A stretch of 58,324 nucleotides of DNA from a virus (IMGVR_UViG_3300043602_000067:1-58324), one strand, 5' to 3'; counted from the stretch's first letter, positions 39,069 to 48,541 are shown. Program-made: numbers and translations. Notes: generated by a model not told the origin, from the letters alone.

Positions 39069-41234
39069 GTGGTCAGCAGCACCACGCGAAGGACGGGCAC
39101 GATCGTCCGCGTCCACAACGACAACCTGAACGCGTGGCAGGATTACGCTGGTACCGACATCAACATCGACGTGGCTTATCAGTTCCTTGGTGCTATCCAC
39201 GAGGATTACGAGAAGGAACATTGGCAATACCGTGGCCAGGCAGCGATGTGCGCGGATGGTGACGACAGCAAGATCACCAGGTTGCGCATCGGTGATGGCA
39301 CATCCGCGGATCGCAAGATCTACAGCCAGACGATCACCGACCCCGAGGACCCCACCCAGTGGGAGAGCTGGTCGGTCCTGTATACCGGCGACCACTATGC
39401 AGTGGCGATCGAGCCGATAACCGGTGGCGGGCACCGCGTCTACAGTGCCAAGGCCGATGGCATCTACGTGGACAACGTGCTGAAGGTAGCGGCCACCAAC
39501 GTGGTGCGCATCAAGCCTGTCGCGTTCGACCAGAAGCGGCTGTACGTGCAGACGGTAGAGCAGGACACGGACGGCAACCGCGAGCTGCTGTGGTGGTTCG
39601 TGCCCGACGTGCTGGCGGGCGGGGCGGTGCTCATCGAGGACTGCGCCAGCTATCGCTGGTACCGCCACGACATGGTGGCGCTGAAGGGACCCTCGACCTT
39701 CTACTACCGCTTCCGCGCTATGGCTCACGAGGCTGCCTCGCGCAACGCCAAGGCCAGCCAGATCCTGACCTGCGAGACGGCCAACAACCTGTCCAACGAT
39801 GAGTTCAACGAGTGGGACACGATCCGCTACCTGAAAGGCCCGTCCGAGCAGGCTGGCTTCAAGGCCATCGACAACATGTACGTCACCGCGCTCAGCTCTG
39901 CTCGCTGGCCAGGTGGCGCCTACTTCCTGTTCTACAACGAACGCCACTTCGACGATAACGGCAACGTGCTGTCGAACCTCAAGAACCCATTGTTCTGGCA
40001 GCGCAGCGTTGGCTTCCCGTACTACCTCTCTGCCCCTGTGCCCGTGGGCTTCTCTATCTGGGGCTTTGCCGGTGCGGTCCAGTGGGAGGACTACATCTGG
40101 GCGGCGGGTAACGGACGCGTCCTGCGCAGGCCGCAGATGGAAACGACCTTGGAGTTGACCGATTACGTTATCGAGGGCAACTACGAGACCCCGCGTGACA
40201 ACCAGAAGAGCACCGGCACCATGGTCTGCGCCAACGCAGGTAACGCTGTGGGGGCCATGCTTGGCCTCGCTGACACGGATGAGGCGGGGTACACAGAGAG
40301 GCGTGTTGACCTAGCTATCGGCCAGAAGGGCGCATCCGACGAGGACTACACGTGGAAGGTTGACGACTCGTGGTGGATCAGCCGTCTACGCAAGGTCAAG
40401 GGCGAGGATGGGCGCGAGCAGGTGATGGTCAGCATCGGTAACTTCTGGCATCGTCTGGAGGTTCCCTTCCGCGACACGATCATGCTGCCTGGCCACTTCG
40501 AGTGGAGCGACTGGCAACCCGACTCCCCCAACCAGCTCTTCAACTATACGAACGCTTACGACGAGTTCGTGAGCTACAACCCGGTGGGCGCCGACCCCCA
40601 GTACGTGCCACGCCTGAAGACGGTCATCTCGGGCAACCCCGACGTTCCCGCGGGTCTGGATACGATCACTCTCTTTGCAGGTTGGCGTGGCGAGAACGGG
40701 ATGGTGCGCGCCCTGCTATGGGCAGATGGTGGCTTGGTCTTCCGCTACCAGGACGCCGATAACTTCTTCGTGGCGCAGGCAACCTCGTCAGGCACACTCA
40801 CCTTGAAGCGTTTTCAGGATGGCGTGGTCTCAACACTGGCTTCGGTAGCACTGGGGGCAGGGGTTGCGTTCTGGCTGACCGTTGACTATCGCTGGGCGCG
40901 TATCCGTATCGATGTGAACTTCGACGATCTGGTGTTGGAGCACACGCTCGTTGACCCCACACCATTCAGTGGCTTCGTTGGCACGACCAGTCGGGAGATC
41001 AGCAACTTCGAGGTCAGCGACTGGAACGCGGACCTGCGTACCAAGGAACTGCTGCGCATCCTGCTGTCGCATGCGGACGAGCACGAGGTGGAGTTGGAGA
41101 TAGATGAGGAGACTGCCTCGGCTGGCCAGCTAGACCTGCTCTATGGCCCGCAGTCGGATCTCGACGCCCCAGAAAAGGCTTTCCGGCAGGTACTCGAAGC
41201 GAGTAACCTGCAGACTGTTTTCTTGGAGGATTAG
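39069..41234 (+). CDS. Minor tail protein, large, with lectin-like C-terminal region
   Basis: 721 residues, GTG start directly after the previous stop. Likely a tail-tip or baseplate protein: many beta strands with repeated tryptophans, and around 560-655 a concanavalin/LamG-like sandwich (FRYQDADNFFVAQATSSGTLTLKRF, FWLTVDYRWARIRIDVN). That region suggests carbohydrate binding. The last 60 residues are acidic helices. Confidence 0.65.
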   Translation: MVSSTTRRTGTIVRVHNDNLNAWQDYAGTDINIDVAYQFLGAIHEDYEKEHWQYRGQAAMCADGDDSKITRLRIGDGTSADRKIYSQTITDPEDPTQWESWSVLYTGDHYAVAIEPITGGGHRVYSAKADGIYVDNVLKVAATNVVRIKPVAFDQKRLYVQTVEQDTDGNRELLWWFVPDVLAGGAVLIEDCASYRWYRHDMVALKGPSTFYYRFRAMAHEAASRNAKASQILTCETANNLSNDEFNEWDTIRYLKGPSEQAGFKAIDNMYVTALSSARWPGGAYFLFYNERHFDDNGNVLSNLKNPLFWQRSVGFPYYLSAPVPVGFSIWGFAGAVQWEDYIWAAGNGRVLRRPQMETTLELTDYVIEGNYETPRDNQKSTGTMVCANAGNAVGAMLGLADTDEAGYTERRVDLAIGQKGASDEDYTWKVDDSWWISRLRKVKGEDGREQVMVSIGNFWHRLEVPFRDTIMLPGHFEWSDWQPDSPNQLFNYTNAYDEFVSYNPVGADPQYVPRLKTVISGNPDVPAGLDTITLFAGWRGENGMVRALLWADGGLVFRYQDADNFFVAQATSSGTLTLKRFQDGVVSTLASVALGAGVAFWLTVDYRWARIRIDVNFDDLVLEHTLVDPTPFSGFVGTTSREISNFEVSDWNADLRTKELLRILLSHADEHEVELEIDEETASAGQLDLLYGPQSDLDAPEKAFRQVLEASNLQTVFLED

Positions 41235-42203
41235 ATGGGTATCAAGCACGCCCACCAGACGGTCATCGTTGATGATCCGCTGGCTGACGTAAGCGCCGAC
41301 GAGTGGAATGCAGCGCACTCTATCGACGCGCCTATTGCTGTCGCTGATGGTGGGACAGGAGCCGCCACTGCTGCTGCCGCGGCTACTGCTTTGGGAGTGG
41401 GCACCGGTGACTCGCCGCAGCACGCCGGGATAAACCTGGGGCATGCGTCTGACACGACGCTGGGGCGCACCAGTGCGGGGGTGATGAACGTCGAAGGCAA
41501 AGACGTTTACATGGTTGGCGGCGCTGACGTAGCTGTTGCAGACGGTGGAACAGGTGCTGGTACTGCAGGTGGAGCAGCGACCAATCTTGGCCTCGGTACC
41601 GGTGACACGCCGACCTTTACTGGCGTCAATGTAGGCAACGCAGATACCACGGTTACTCGTCTCGCTGCTGGCAGCCTCGCAGTGGAGGGTGTGCCTATCA
41701 AACTCGGCTCGATGTTCGTCCCTGCGGCAGCTATGACGCCCTCGACGACCAGCGGCTGCAAGGCGCCGACACTCCATGAGTCAGCGACCAACAAGCAGAA
41801 CAAGTGGTTCCTTGACTTCATCGACGGCTCGACCACCTTTGCCGAGTGGCTGTCGGCTATGCCTGCCGACTACGACGGTGGCACATTCACCGCGGTGTTC
41901 TACTGGAGCAACGCCAATACCACCGGCAACGTGGTGCGCTGGCAGATAGAGGCCCGCTCGTACGGTGACTTGGAGACCTACGACCAGGCGTTCGGCACCG
42001 CTCAGACCGTTGACGACACCTACAGCACTACGGCCCACCAGGTGGCCATCAGCGCAGCCACAGGAGCCTGTACGCCCTCGGGTACCCCTGCCGCCAATGA
42101 GTTGATGCACTTTCGAGCAGCTCGCGTTGGAGGCAACGCCGCAGACACGCTAACGACCGACGCTCGGCTGATCGGCGTGCGCATCAACTACACGAGAACC
42201 TAG
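41235..42203 (+). CDS. Tail fibre protein with VADGGTG repeats
   Basis: 322 residues. The N-terminal half has two VADGGTGA(A/G) units and related Gly/Ala/Thr-rich turns (LGxGTGDxPxxxGxNxG twice), a shaft pattern common in phage fibres. The C-terminal 150 residues form a beta-rich head (FTAVFYWSNANTTGNVVRWQIEARSYG), probably the receptor-facing part. Confidence 0.75.
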   Translation: MGIKHAHQTVIVDDPLADVSADEWNAAHSIDAPIAVADGGTGAATAAAAATALGVGTGDSPQHAGINLGHASDTTLGRTSAGVMNVEGKDVYMVGGADVAVADGGTGAGTAGGAATNLGLGTGDTPTFTGVNVGNADTTVTRLAAGSLAVEGVPIKLGSMFVPAAAMTPSTTSGCKAPTLHESATNKQNKWFLDFIDGSTTFAEWLSAMPADYDGGTFTAVFYWSNANTTGNVVRWQIEARSYGDLETYDQAFGTAQTVDDTYSTTAHQVAISAATGACTPSGTPAANELMHFRAARVGGNAADTLTTDARLIGVRINYTRT

Positions 42204-42871
42204 TGCCTGCCGAGCGGTTCTTCCTACCGGACGTTGCCAACACGATAACGCCTATCTCCCCTGCCTTTGCGGCCTGGGACGTAACCACCTCGGCCACCCG
42301 TGGGCCTGGCCTAGCTGCCAAGGAAGCGGGGGGCACGTCCACTATCCTGGCGGGGACGGGCACGGCCAACCAGAACCGACTGCACCGCCAGATCATCCTG
42401 GGTCCGTTCGCAGCACAGGACGTTAACGTTCTGTTCAAGGGCATTATCCGTACGCGCGAGGACAACGCCTTAGTCGATGCCCGCGCCCAGTGCGTACTGC
42501 GCGCTATCGCCCTAGACGGGAGTACCGTGCTAGCGACGCCAATTAACTTCGATAACAGCGCACTAGCCCAAGAGTTCGGGATAGCCTTCGCGGTACACCG
42601 CTTCCCGCTCGCCTATCCGAGTGGCGGTGCAGCGGTAGTGGCATCCCTTAAACAGCCGTTCTACTGGGCAATCGAGTTAGGCCACCGTAACCACGCCACC
42701 GATGTGAATACCGTGCGCTTGGTATGGCAGGGCGGCATCGGTACGGACCTCTCAGAGACTGAAGGAGATGTAACTGCCGGTGACGGCTGGTTAGAGTTCA
42801 GCGAGACGCTGCCGCGTTACTCTCCCAAGGTCAAGCCCATCCACATGGATGTGGGGATAGGTCTCGCATGA
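42203..42871 (+). CDS. Fibre or tail-tip structural protein, 222 aa
   Basis: GTG start overlapping the previous stop. Beta-rich sequence (FKGIIRTREDNALVDARAQCVLRAIALDGS), with conserved-looking EFSETLPRYSP near the end. Such proteins are common in fibre blocks of actinobacteriophages; role not resolved. Confidence 0.6.
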   Translation: MPAERFFLPDVANTITPISPAFAAWDVTTSATRGPGLAAKEAGGTSTILAGTGTANQNRLHRQIILGPFAAQDVNVLFKGIIRTREDNALVDARAQCVLRAIALDGSTVLATPINFDNSALAQEFGIAFAVHRFPLAYPSGGAAVVASLKQPFYWAIELGHRNHATDVNTVRLVWQGGIGTDLSETEGDVTAGDGWLEFSETLPRYSPKVKPIHMDVGIGLA

Positions 42872-43515
42872 CTCGACTCTTCGACCCAGCCATCTTCGAC
42901 CCGGCGATCTTCGACACGTCCGCCGCAGTCGAGCCTGTCGTATTGCCTACCGGTCACCTGCACATCGGCAAGTTCATCACCGCCGTGCCGCTCTACACGC
43001 TGGAGAACGAGATCATCAATCAGGATGAGATCGACGACGGCAGGCTGCGCGCCAACGTGGTGGTGGTCGATGGACTGCAAGACTCGTGGACGGAGTACGA
43101 CCGCGACGACCTGATAGCTCGCGATACAGCGATCACGGCTTATCTGGACCTACCCGAGCTGAAGACTCCTGGCGACGTGCGTCAGCGTGCGGTGGAGGAG
43201 GTCCAGACTGCGCGTGGGGTGACCAGTCCTGGTGGTGATGTAGCAGGCCCGGTGGTGCTGAGCATCACGCGCATGGACCCGATCTTCTGGATCGATGAGC
43301 ACGGTAACAAGTACCAGACGCGTATCGAGGGTAAGTCGGTAGAGTGGAACCAGAGCCTGACACCTTTCCAACGCGCCTCTATCGATACGGGAGCCATCAT
43401 CTTCTGCCCACCCGAGGGCGATGAGTTGACCTATATTGCTCGTGACCTGTTCGACCGTGACACGGCCATCGGTCTGGGCAGCGCACTGACCGGAGGAGAC
43501 TGGGTAATCACATGA
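42868..43515 (+). CDS. Structural protein, 215 aa
   Basis: Opens with a small repeat (FDPAIFDPAIFD). Contains LHIGKFITAVPLYTLENEIINQDEI and helices with VRQRAVEEVQTARG. Lies in the fibre block with ATGA overlaps on both sides. Function unknown; perhaps an attachment or chaperone protein. Confidence 0.6.
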   Translation: MTRLFDPAIFDPAIFDTSAAVEPVVLPTGHLHIGKFITAVPLYTLENEIINQDEIDDGRLRANVVVVDGLQDSWTEYDRDDLIARDTAITAYLDLPELKTPGDVRQRAVEEVQTARGVTSPGGDVAGPVVLSITRMDPIFWIDEHGNKYQTRIEGKSVEWNQSLTPFQRASIDTGAIIFCPPEGDELTYIARDLFDRDTAIGLGSALTGGDWVIT

Positions 43516-44198
43516 TCGATCGCATCATCGACCTGCTGCGCTCCAAGGGCATCCTCCATCACGAGGTGGACCTGTGCGTTGACTGCCCGCCAAAGGAGCA
43601 GAAGTTCATCATCTCCCATCAACCAAGTGAGTTCACTGAGAACGATCCACACGTAACCGACCAGATAGTCGAGGACGTACCGAAGCCCGGTAACTGGGGT
43701 GTCGAGACGATCGTCGAAAAGTACGACGGTGACTACACGGCCGAGGAGATCCAGCGGCTGGGGATCAAGCCGGTGGAGGTCGTACGTTCCACGGGAAACC
43801 TTTTGATGAACGCCGGTGCCCAACGGCTCATCGACCAGCTCATCGGCGCCACCACGTTGCCCTTCGATAACACTCACGCCCGCCTCGGGGTGGGTAACTC
43901 ATCGACTGCCGCAGTAGCTACCCACACCGACCTGCAGGCAGCCGCAGGAGCCGGTAATCGCCAGTTCAAGATGGTGGATGCCACCTTCCCGTCACGAGCC
44001 AGCCAGACCGTCACCTTCAAGGCCACCTTCGCTGCCGGTGAGGCACAGTTCGCCTGGTTGGAGTGGTGCATAGATCGCGGTACCGCGGATGGCACGACGG
44101 TCACTGCGCCGATGTTCAACCGCAAGGTGCCGGTCGGCGGGCTGGGCACCAAGGGCGCCGTCTCCTGGGCTTTGACGGTAACGATCACCCCGGCCTGA
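43512..44198 (+). CDS. Fibre-like virion protein, 228 aa
   Basis: Residues 95-130 read LLMNAGAQRLIDQLIG ... ARLGVGNSSTAAVATHTDLQAA, a pattern widespread in phage virion proteins of unknown structure and recalling the protein at 28693. The C-terminus is beta-rich (AQFAWLEWCIDRG). Probably a surface fibre or baseplate component. Confidence 0.65.
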   Translation: MIDRIIDLLRSKGILHHEVDLCVDCPPKEQKFIISHQPSEFTENDPHVTDQIVEDVPKPGNWGVETIVEKYDGDYTAEEIQRLGIKPVEVVRSTGNLLMNAGAQRLIDQLIGATTLPFDNTHARLGVGNSSTAAVATHTDLQAAAGAGNRQFKMVDATFPSRASQTVTFKATFAAGEAQFAWLEWCIDRGTADGTTVTAPMFNRKVPVGGLGTKGAVSWALTVTITPA

Positions 44199-44199
44199 C

Positions 44200-45537
44200 A
44201 TGGCCGATCAAGTAGTCTCCAAGGACGCCTACCTAGTCCAGAAGATAGGCGGCAGCACCAAGTACGGCAACGGCGATGGGACCCTGACCATCGTCGGCCG
44301 CGTGCCCTCTGGTGATGGCACCAACGACTGGAAGACGCGCAGCGTCTACGAGATCCCATTGCGCGGTGGTGGAGTGGGCATCCTCGATGGCCTGTCCACG
44401 GTAAGCGCATCCGACTTCGAGTTGACGGTAGCTGGTGCAACCTGCCTGATAGGTGGTCGCGGAGCGCAGTTCTACGCCTTCCTCGAAGAGATCACCACCG
44501 ACTTCGTTGAGAAGGCAGCAGCCGGTGACTGTGCCTTCGGCTCGGGCACAGGGAACGGTGTGTGGGGCGCCGACTCGGGTGCCATCACGACCAATCGGGT
44601 GTTCAAGTCGTCGCCTGGCCTGAATACTGGCGACAAGGTTTCGTTCAACAACACGGCCATGATGCAGGCGTGGTTGGCGGACACCAGCAAGACGGTCGCC
44701 CGAGTGCGCGTCATCTTCGCCAACAGCGCGGGTACAACCTACGACGAGACGGCCGGGGCCGTGCGTGGCACAGCGTTCTACTCGCTCCAACATGCGACGG
44801 CAGGCAACCGCCCTGTGCAGCACGTCACAGGCTCTGGTGGCGCAGTGGCCAAGGGCGACAGCGACACGATCACCATCGACGAGCAGCAAACCAAGACCGA
44901 GTTGTCCACCACGCCCTCGGACAGCGACACGATCACCATCATTGAGTCCGAGGCCGCTGGCCCTGTGCCCACGTGGTACACCGAAGCTGATGAGACCGGT
45001 GCTGGTGTAGGGAAGGTAGTGCTCCCGGCGTCCAACCTATTCACCTCGGCGTTGCTCACTGGGGTGAGCGAGGAGGACGTGGTGATCCAATCCAAGTTCT
45101 CGATCAACAAGATCCCATCCACGCAGAGCGTTATCTGGTGGCACGTCGCTCGCGTGCAGGAACCAACGCTCAGTAACTTCTACGGCCTGCTGGCCTCGTG
45201 CAAGAACATCGGCGGCAACGCTGGCATATCGATCAACATGGTCAAAGAGGTGGGCGGGATCATCACCATCATCGGTACCATCATCAGCCTGCGGGCGCTA
45301 CTGGTGGGCACCGACTACTGGTTGAAGTTCATCGTCTTCGGCACCTCCCCGACCACCATCGCAGGCAAGCTGTGGCGCGACGATGAGAACGAACCGGATG
45401 GCTATCAGGTTACCGGGCAGGACTCCGAGGCTGTGTTGCAGGTCGCTGGGCAGGTAGGATTGCGAGCGTCCACGGCTAACGTGGGCAATCTACCCATCAC
45501 GTTCACCTTCGACGACTTCACGGTGGTAGCACCATGA
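44200..45537 (+). CDS. Receptor-binding or fibre protein, 445 aa
   Basis: The middle carries two SDTITI units (GDSDTITIDEQQ, SDSDTITIIESE), echoing the D-T-x-T repeats of the 31015 protein. The last 190 residues look like a lectin-type beta sandwich (VVIQSKFSINKIPSTQSVIWWHVAR, DYWLKFIVFGTSPTTIAGKLW, FTFDDFTVV), as found in carbohydrate-binding tail proteins. Confidence 0.65.
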   Translation: MADQVVSKDAYLVQKIGGSTKYGNGDGTLTIVGRVPSGDGTNDWKTRSVYEIPLRGGGVGILDGLSTVSASDFELTVAGATCLIGGRGAQFYAFLEEITTDFVEKAAAGDCAFGSGTGNGVWGADSGAITTNRVFKSSPGLNTGDKVSFNNTAMMQAWLADTSKTVARVRVIFANSAGTTYDETAGAVRGTAFYSLQHATAGNRPVQHVTGSGGAVAKGDSDTITIDEQQTKTELSTTPSDSDTITIIESEAAGPVPTWYTEADETGAGVGKVVLPASNLFTSALLTGVSEEDVVIQSKFSINKIPSTQSVIWWHVARVQEPTLSNFYGLLASCKNIGGNAGISINMVKEVGGIITIIGTIISLRALLVGTDYWLKFIVFGTSPTTIAGKLWRDDENEPDGYQVTGQDSEAVLQVAGQVGLRASTANVGNLPITFTFDDFTVVAP

Positions 45538-45866
45538 GAGACGGGCAGCGCTACGGGCCTACCAAGCGCACCAGCAACTCCAGCCTGCGCCAGTTGCGCA
45601 CGGTCGAGACCAACGTGCGCCGTACGGCCAACCAGCGCCCGCAGCCCAAGACGCGTACGGCCTTCCTGCTCGATACCTACTCGGGCTATGCCCTGCAGGC
45701 TCTGGTGCAGCTCAGCGACCCACGTACGTCGGTGCGGGGAACGATCATCCGCGCCTCCATCCGGCCAGGCATCGGGTTGCCCAACGCGGTGGCCGCTGGC
45801 ACCCCTGTGACCATCGTCATCCGCCACGGACAGGTCGAGATCATCGGCCTCTCGTCGAGCTTGTAG
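45534..45866 (+). CDS. Small basic structural protein, 110 aa
   Basis: ATGA overlap. N-terminal half is basic and disordered (TKRTSNSSLRQLRTVETNVRRTANQRPQPKTR), C-terminal half beta-rich. Short proteins like this often plug or cap fibre genes. Unrecognised. Confidence 0.6.
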   Translation: MRDGQRYGPTKRTSNSSLRQLRTVETNVRRTANQRPQPKTRTAFLLDTYSGYALQALVQLSDPRTSVRGTIIRASIRPGIGLPNAVAAGTPVTIVIRHGQVEIIGLSSSL

Positions 45867-47041
45867 TGGCCTGCAACGAGGGCGTTGACCCTGCTGACTT
45901 CGCGCCTGGAGCGATAGATCCGGTTGACGATCCGACTACGCCGGACCCGGAGGTATCGATCCTCGACGGTGAGGTGATCGTCAGCGGTGGCAGCCGCACC
46001 GCCAAGTTCGTAGTCGAGATGAGCAACGTCAACGCTATAGACGTGTCGATGCGTTACGACACATCGAACGGTGCGGCACAGGCAGGCATCCACTACACCG
46101 CCAAGATCAATCAGACGCTCATCATCAGCGCGGGTAACACGCGCGGCATCATCACCGTCAATATCCTCGAACCGAGCAACTACATCGGCAACTACAACTT
46201 CCGCGTTACCCTGTCAGCACCGGTTGACTGCACGATCGACGATGCGCTTGGCGACATCTTCGTCCACTTTCCCTACGGTGATGGTGGTGATCCGCCGCCA
46301 CCGCCGCCACCGCCGCCAGACGACAGCTCGTTCACCGGCTTCCAGAAGCCCGGTACGGTGTATGACCAGTTCGTGGGCTGCGACTACACCTATTCCTGTA
46401 CAGCGGCGGCGACCGGAGCGGCAATGTCCGGCCTGGTCCAGAAGGCCACTGGGCGAGACATCGCCTTCGATTGGAAGAAGCTCTATCGAGATGCTGGTGG
46501 CTGCCTCTCGTGCGGGCACTCGTGCAACGGCGAGAACTGGCTGACTATGCTGCGTCACCTGAAGAACACCGGCATCAAGGAGGAGGACAGCTCGACCTTC
46601 CGCAAGATCGCATCGTTCTCGGAGTTGAACCGGTCACAAGGTAAGTCGGGGCTGATCGCGGACATCAAACAGGCCATCAAAGCACACGGTGTCGTGTACC
46701 TCGCCTCGCCGTGGTACTCGGACCTGTCGGCGGGGCAACCTGGCTGGAACCGCTGCTACTCGTGCAACGACTTCGTGCTCCAGAACCCGGACGCCAACGG
46801 GCCATACGGCAAGAACACCTCGCCGCGCTGCCTGAACATGAAAGGCATGACCGCGGCCGCGTTCGGCCACGCCTGGATATTGACCGGTTGGAACAACAAC
46901 AAGGCCAACGGGGCATTCGAGATCCAATCGAGCCACGGTCGTGATTGGGGCAACGACGGCCGCGGTTGGATGCCATACTCGTACCTGGGGATCACCGGGA
47001 AGTGGCATTACTTCAAGGTGATCTACGGCGGCGTAGTTTAG
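45866..47041 (+). CDS. Calx-beta domain + papain-like cysteine peptidase
   Basis: 391 residues. About 32-128 is a Calx-beta-like sandwich (SGGSRTAKFVVEMSN, YDTSNGAAQAGIHYTAK, FRVTLSAPVDCTIDDALGDIFV). A run of nine prolines follows at about 140-150. Residues 155-391 resemble family C1 (papain): likely nucleophile C178 in YSCTAAATG, H335 in GHAWILTGWN, and SSHGRDWGNDGRGW where papain has NSWGxxWG, so the Asn is replaced by Ser. Several extra cysteines suggest disulfides. It may be a virion protease acting on the cell surface, or part of lysis. Confidence 0.8.
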   Translation: MACNEGVDPADFAPGAIDPVDDPTTPDPEVSILDGEVIVSGGSRTAKFVVEMSNVNAIDVSMRYDTSNGAAQAGIHYTAKINQTLIISAGNTRGIITVNILEPSNYIGNYNFRVTLSAPVDCTIDDALGDIFVHFPYGDGGDPPPPPPPPPDDSSFTGFQKPGTVYDQFVGCDYTYSCTAAATGAAMSGLVQKATGRDIAFDWKKLYRDAGGCLSCGHSCNGENWLTMLRHLKNTGIKEEDSSTFRKIASFSELNRSQGKSGLIADIKQAIKAHGVVYLASPWYSDLSAGQPGWNRCYSCNDFVLQNPDANGPYGKNTSPRCLNMKGMTAAAFGHAWILTGWNNNKANGAFEIQSSHGRDWGNDGRGWMPYSYLGITGKWHYFKVIYGGVV

Positions 47042-47055
47042 GAAAGGCGGCAAAA

Positions 47056-47805
47056 ATGGTAGCGACACCGGTTAGCCCTGAGTTATCGGTCGAGGTTGTG
47101 GCGGGTGAGGCGACCACACCCATTCTCTACACCGAGCAGATGCTGCGCAGCTTCGACTCGGACGTGACCATCACCGACATCGTGAAAGGCCACTGGCTGC
47201 ACAGCTTCCAGCCGGTGGGCAACGTACCGGGAACCAACTCCCCGGCCTTCGGCTTCTTCCTGGCCAAGCAGAAGGAGCTGCAGATCCGCCATGGCATGAA
47301 CGTGAGCACCGGCCCATGGCCGAGGGCGCGCGATCTCTCCAAGAAGGAGACCCAGTACACAGAGGTTCACGAGTGGGGTGGACACGGTAGTGACTACACC
47401 ACCCTGACCAACGTCAAGCGCGAGAAGATCCTGCACGAGATGGGCCTGGACGCCGCTATCGCGGCACAGGAGCTGGTCAACGGCGGCGACCACGACAAGG
47501 CGATCATCTACGTCTGGAACCGCGGCGACTTCGTTGGCCCGGCCAGCCGCGTGAAGTATTGGAACCGGCCGTACGAGGCGTACGCGGACATGCTGGTGAG
47601 CGCTATCACGAGCCTGCCGTCGATCTTCGAGTCACGCTACATCTGGGACATCGGAGCCGACAAGTTGAAGGAGATCGTCCTCTCGACCGATCCGGTGCTC
47701 CCTGTGCCCGGACCAACTCCTGAGCCACTGCCTGAGCCGATCCCTCCGCAGATCATCATGCTGGAGCACGGCCAGTCAGTGCTGGTATCGATCAAGGAAG
47801 CCTAG
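47056..47805 (+). CDS. HExxH zinc metallopeptidase-like protein
   Basis: 249 residues. The motif H105-E-W-G-G-H109 in EVHEWGGHG is a zincin signature; E174 in NRPYEAYADML is a fit for the third ligand, as in anthrax lethal-factor-like zincins. A proline-rich linker and a short beta tail end the protein. No signal peptide. It lies between the cysteine peptidase and the holin. ATG 47056 after AAAGGCGG. Substrate unknown. Confidence 0.7.
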   Translation: MVATPVSPELSVEVVAGEATTPILYTEQMLRSFDSDVTITDIVKGHWLHSFQPVGNVPGTNSPAFGFFLAKQKELQIRHGMNVSTGPWPRARDLSKKETQYTEVHEWGGHGSDYTTLTNVKREKILHEMGLDAAIAAQELVNGGDHDKAIIYVWNRGDFVGPASRVKYWNRPYEAYADMLVSAITSLPSIFESRYIWDIGADKLKEIVLSTDPVLPVPGPTPEPLPEPIPPQIIMLEHGQSVLVSIKEA

Positions 47806-47864
47806 AAAGTACGTCCATGACCATGCAAGAATGGTATTGGCGGCTCAGAACAAGGAGAATGACC

Positions 47865-48062
47865 GTGAGTGAGGAACTGGAGATCGAGCAGGGTCCAGCG
47901 GTGAAGCCACCGGACGAGAACCTGCAGATTGTCCCGGCACCGGATGCGCCACGCGGGCCGTTGGTTGGCTCAGTGCTGCCAACGCCCAACCCAGGGCGTG
48001 TGTTCAACGTCCCAGAAGAGGACATCGAGGCCGCGCGCAAGCTCGACCCGAACGGCGAATAA
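47865..48062 (+). CDS. Hypothetical protein, 65 aa
   Basis: GTG 47865 is chosen because AAGGAG lies seven bases upstream; ATG 47817 or 47859 are alternatives. The product is acidic and proline-rich with no hydrophobic segment. Unrecognised. Confidence 0.5.
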   Translation: MSEELEIEQGPAVKPPDENLQIVPAPDAPRGPLVGSVLPTPNPGRVFNVPEEDIEAARKLDPNGE

Positions 48063-48065
48063 GCA

Positions 48066-48136
48066 ACCCGCTACCTGAATAGGCGCGGCGGGTAACAGGC
48101 TCGGTCGGAGCATGCTTGTGGCGGGCGGCTCCGACC
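48066..48136 (+). other. Two adjacent hairpins before the holin gene
   Basis: ACCCGC/GCGGGT (48066-48071, 48088-48093) and GGTCGGAGC/GCTCCGACC (48103-48111, 48128-48136), a perfect 9-bp stem. They fill the only gap in this region and end about 12 bases before AAGGAG. They may delay or limit holin translation. Confidence 0.45.
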
Positions 48137-48159
48137 AGCCGCACACATAAGGAGATGAG

Positions 48160-48525
48160 ATGACCTTTACCGACTCGATAGCGGCGTTCTTCAGCGCCCC
48201 TGCCGGTCAGGCTGCGTTGGCAGTGCTGATCGTCGCAATCGTCGATCTAGTGCTGGGGGTAGCCGCAGCGTTCCGCGACGACACCTTCCAGCTCGACAGC
48301 GTGGGCGCATGGCTGCGCAAGCACATCGCAGGACGGGTGATCCCCATCTGGGTGTTGCTCTTCGTCGGGCACTTTACTGCTGGGATCTCGTTCGGAGACG
48401 TGCCCGTGCTACTCGGCGTAGGACTTGCCGCGGCTGGCCTGTACGTGGCCGAAACCATCGGCTCGATCATGTCCTTGTGGGGACCCGCCAAGAACCGCGA
48501 AGTGCAGGCCGTCCCACAGGACTAG
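48160..48525 (+). CDS. Holin-like membrane protein
   Basis: 121 residues with hydrophobic helices near 15-37, 60-80 and 83-105. AALAVLIVAIVDLVLGVAAAFRDDTFQLDSVGAWLRKH resembles holins of the phage_holin_4 / toxin-secretion group, in which a first helix with an acidic residue is followed by a basic loop. Last gene of the rightward block, consistent with lysis timing. ATG preceded by AAGGAGATGAG. Confidence 0.75.
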   Translation: MTFTDSIAAFFSAPAGQAALAVLIVAIVDLVLGVAAAFRDDTFQLDSVGAWLRKHIAGRVIPIWVLLFVGHFTAGISFGDVPVLLGVGLAAAGLYVAETIGSIMSLWGPAKNREVQAVPQD

Positions 48526-48541
48526 AGGAGCGCGCAAGCGC

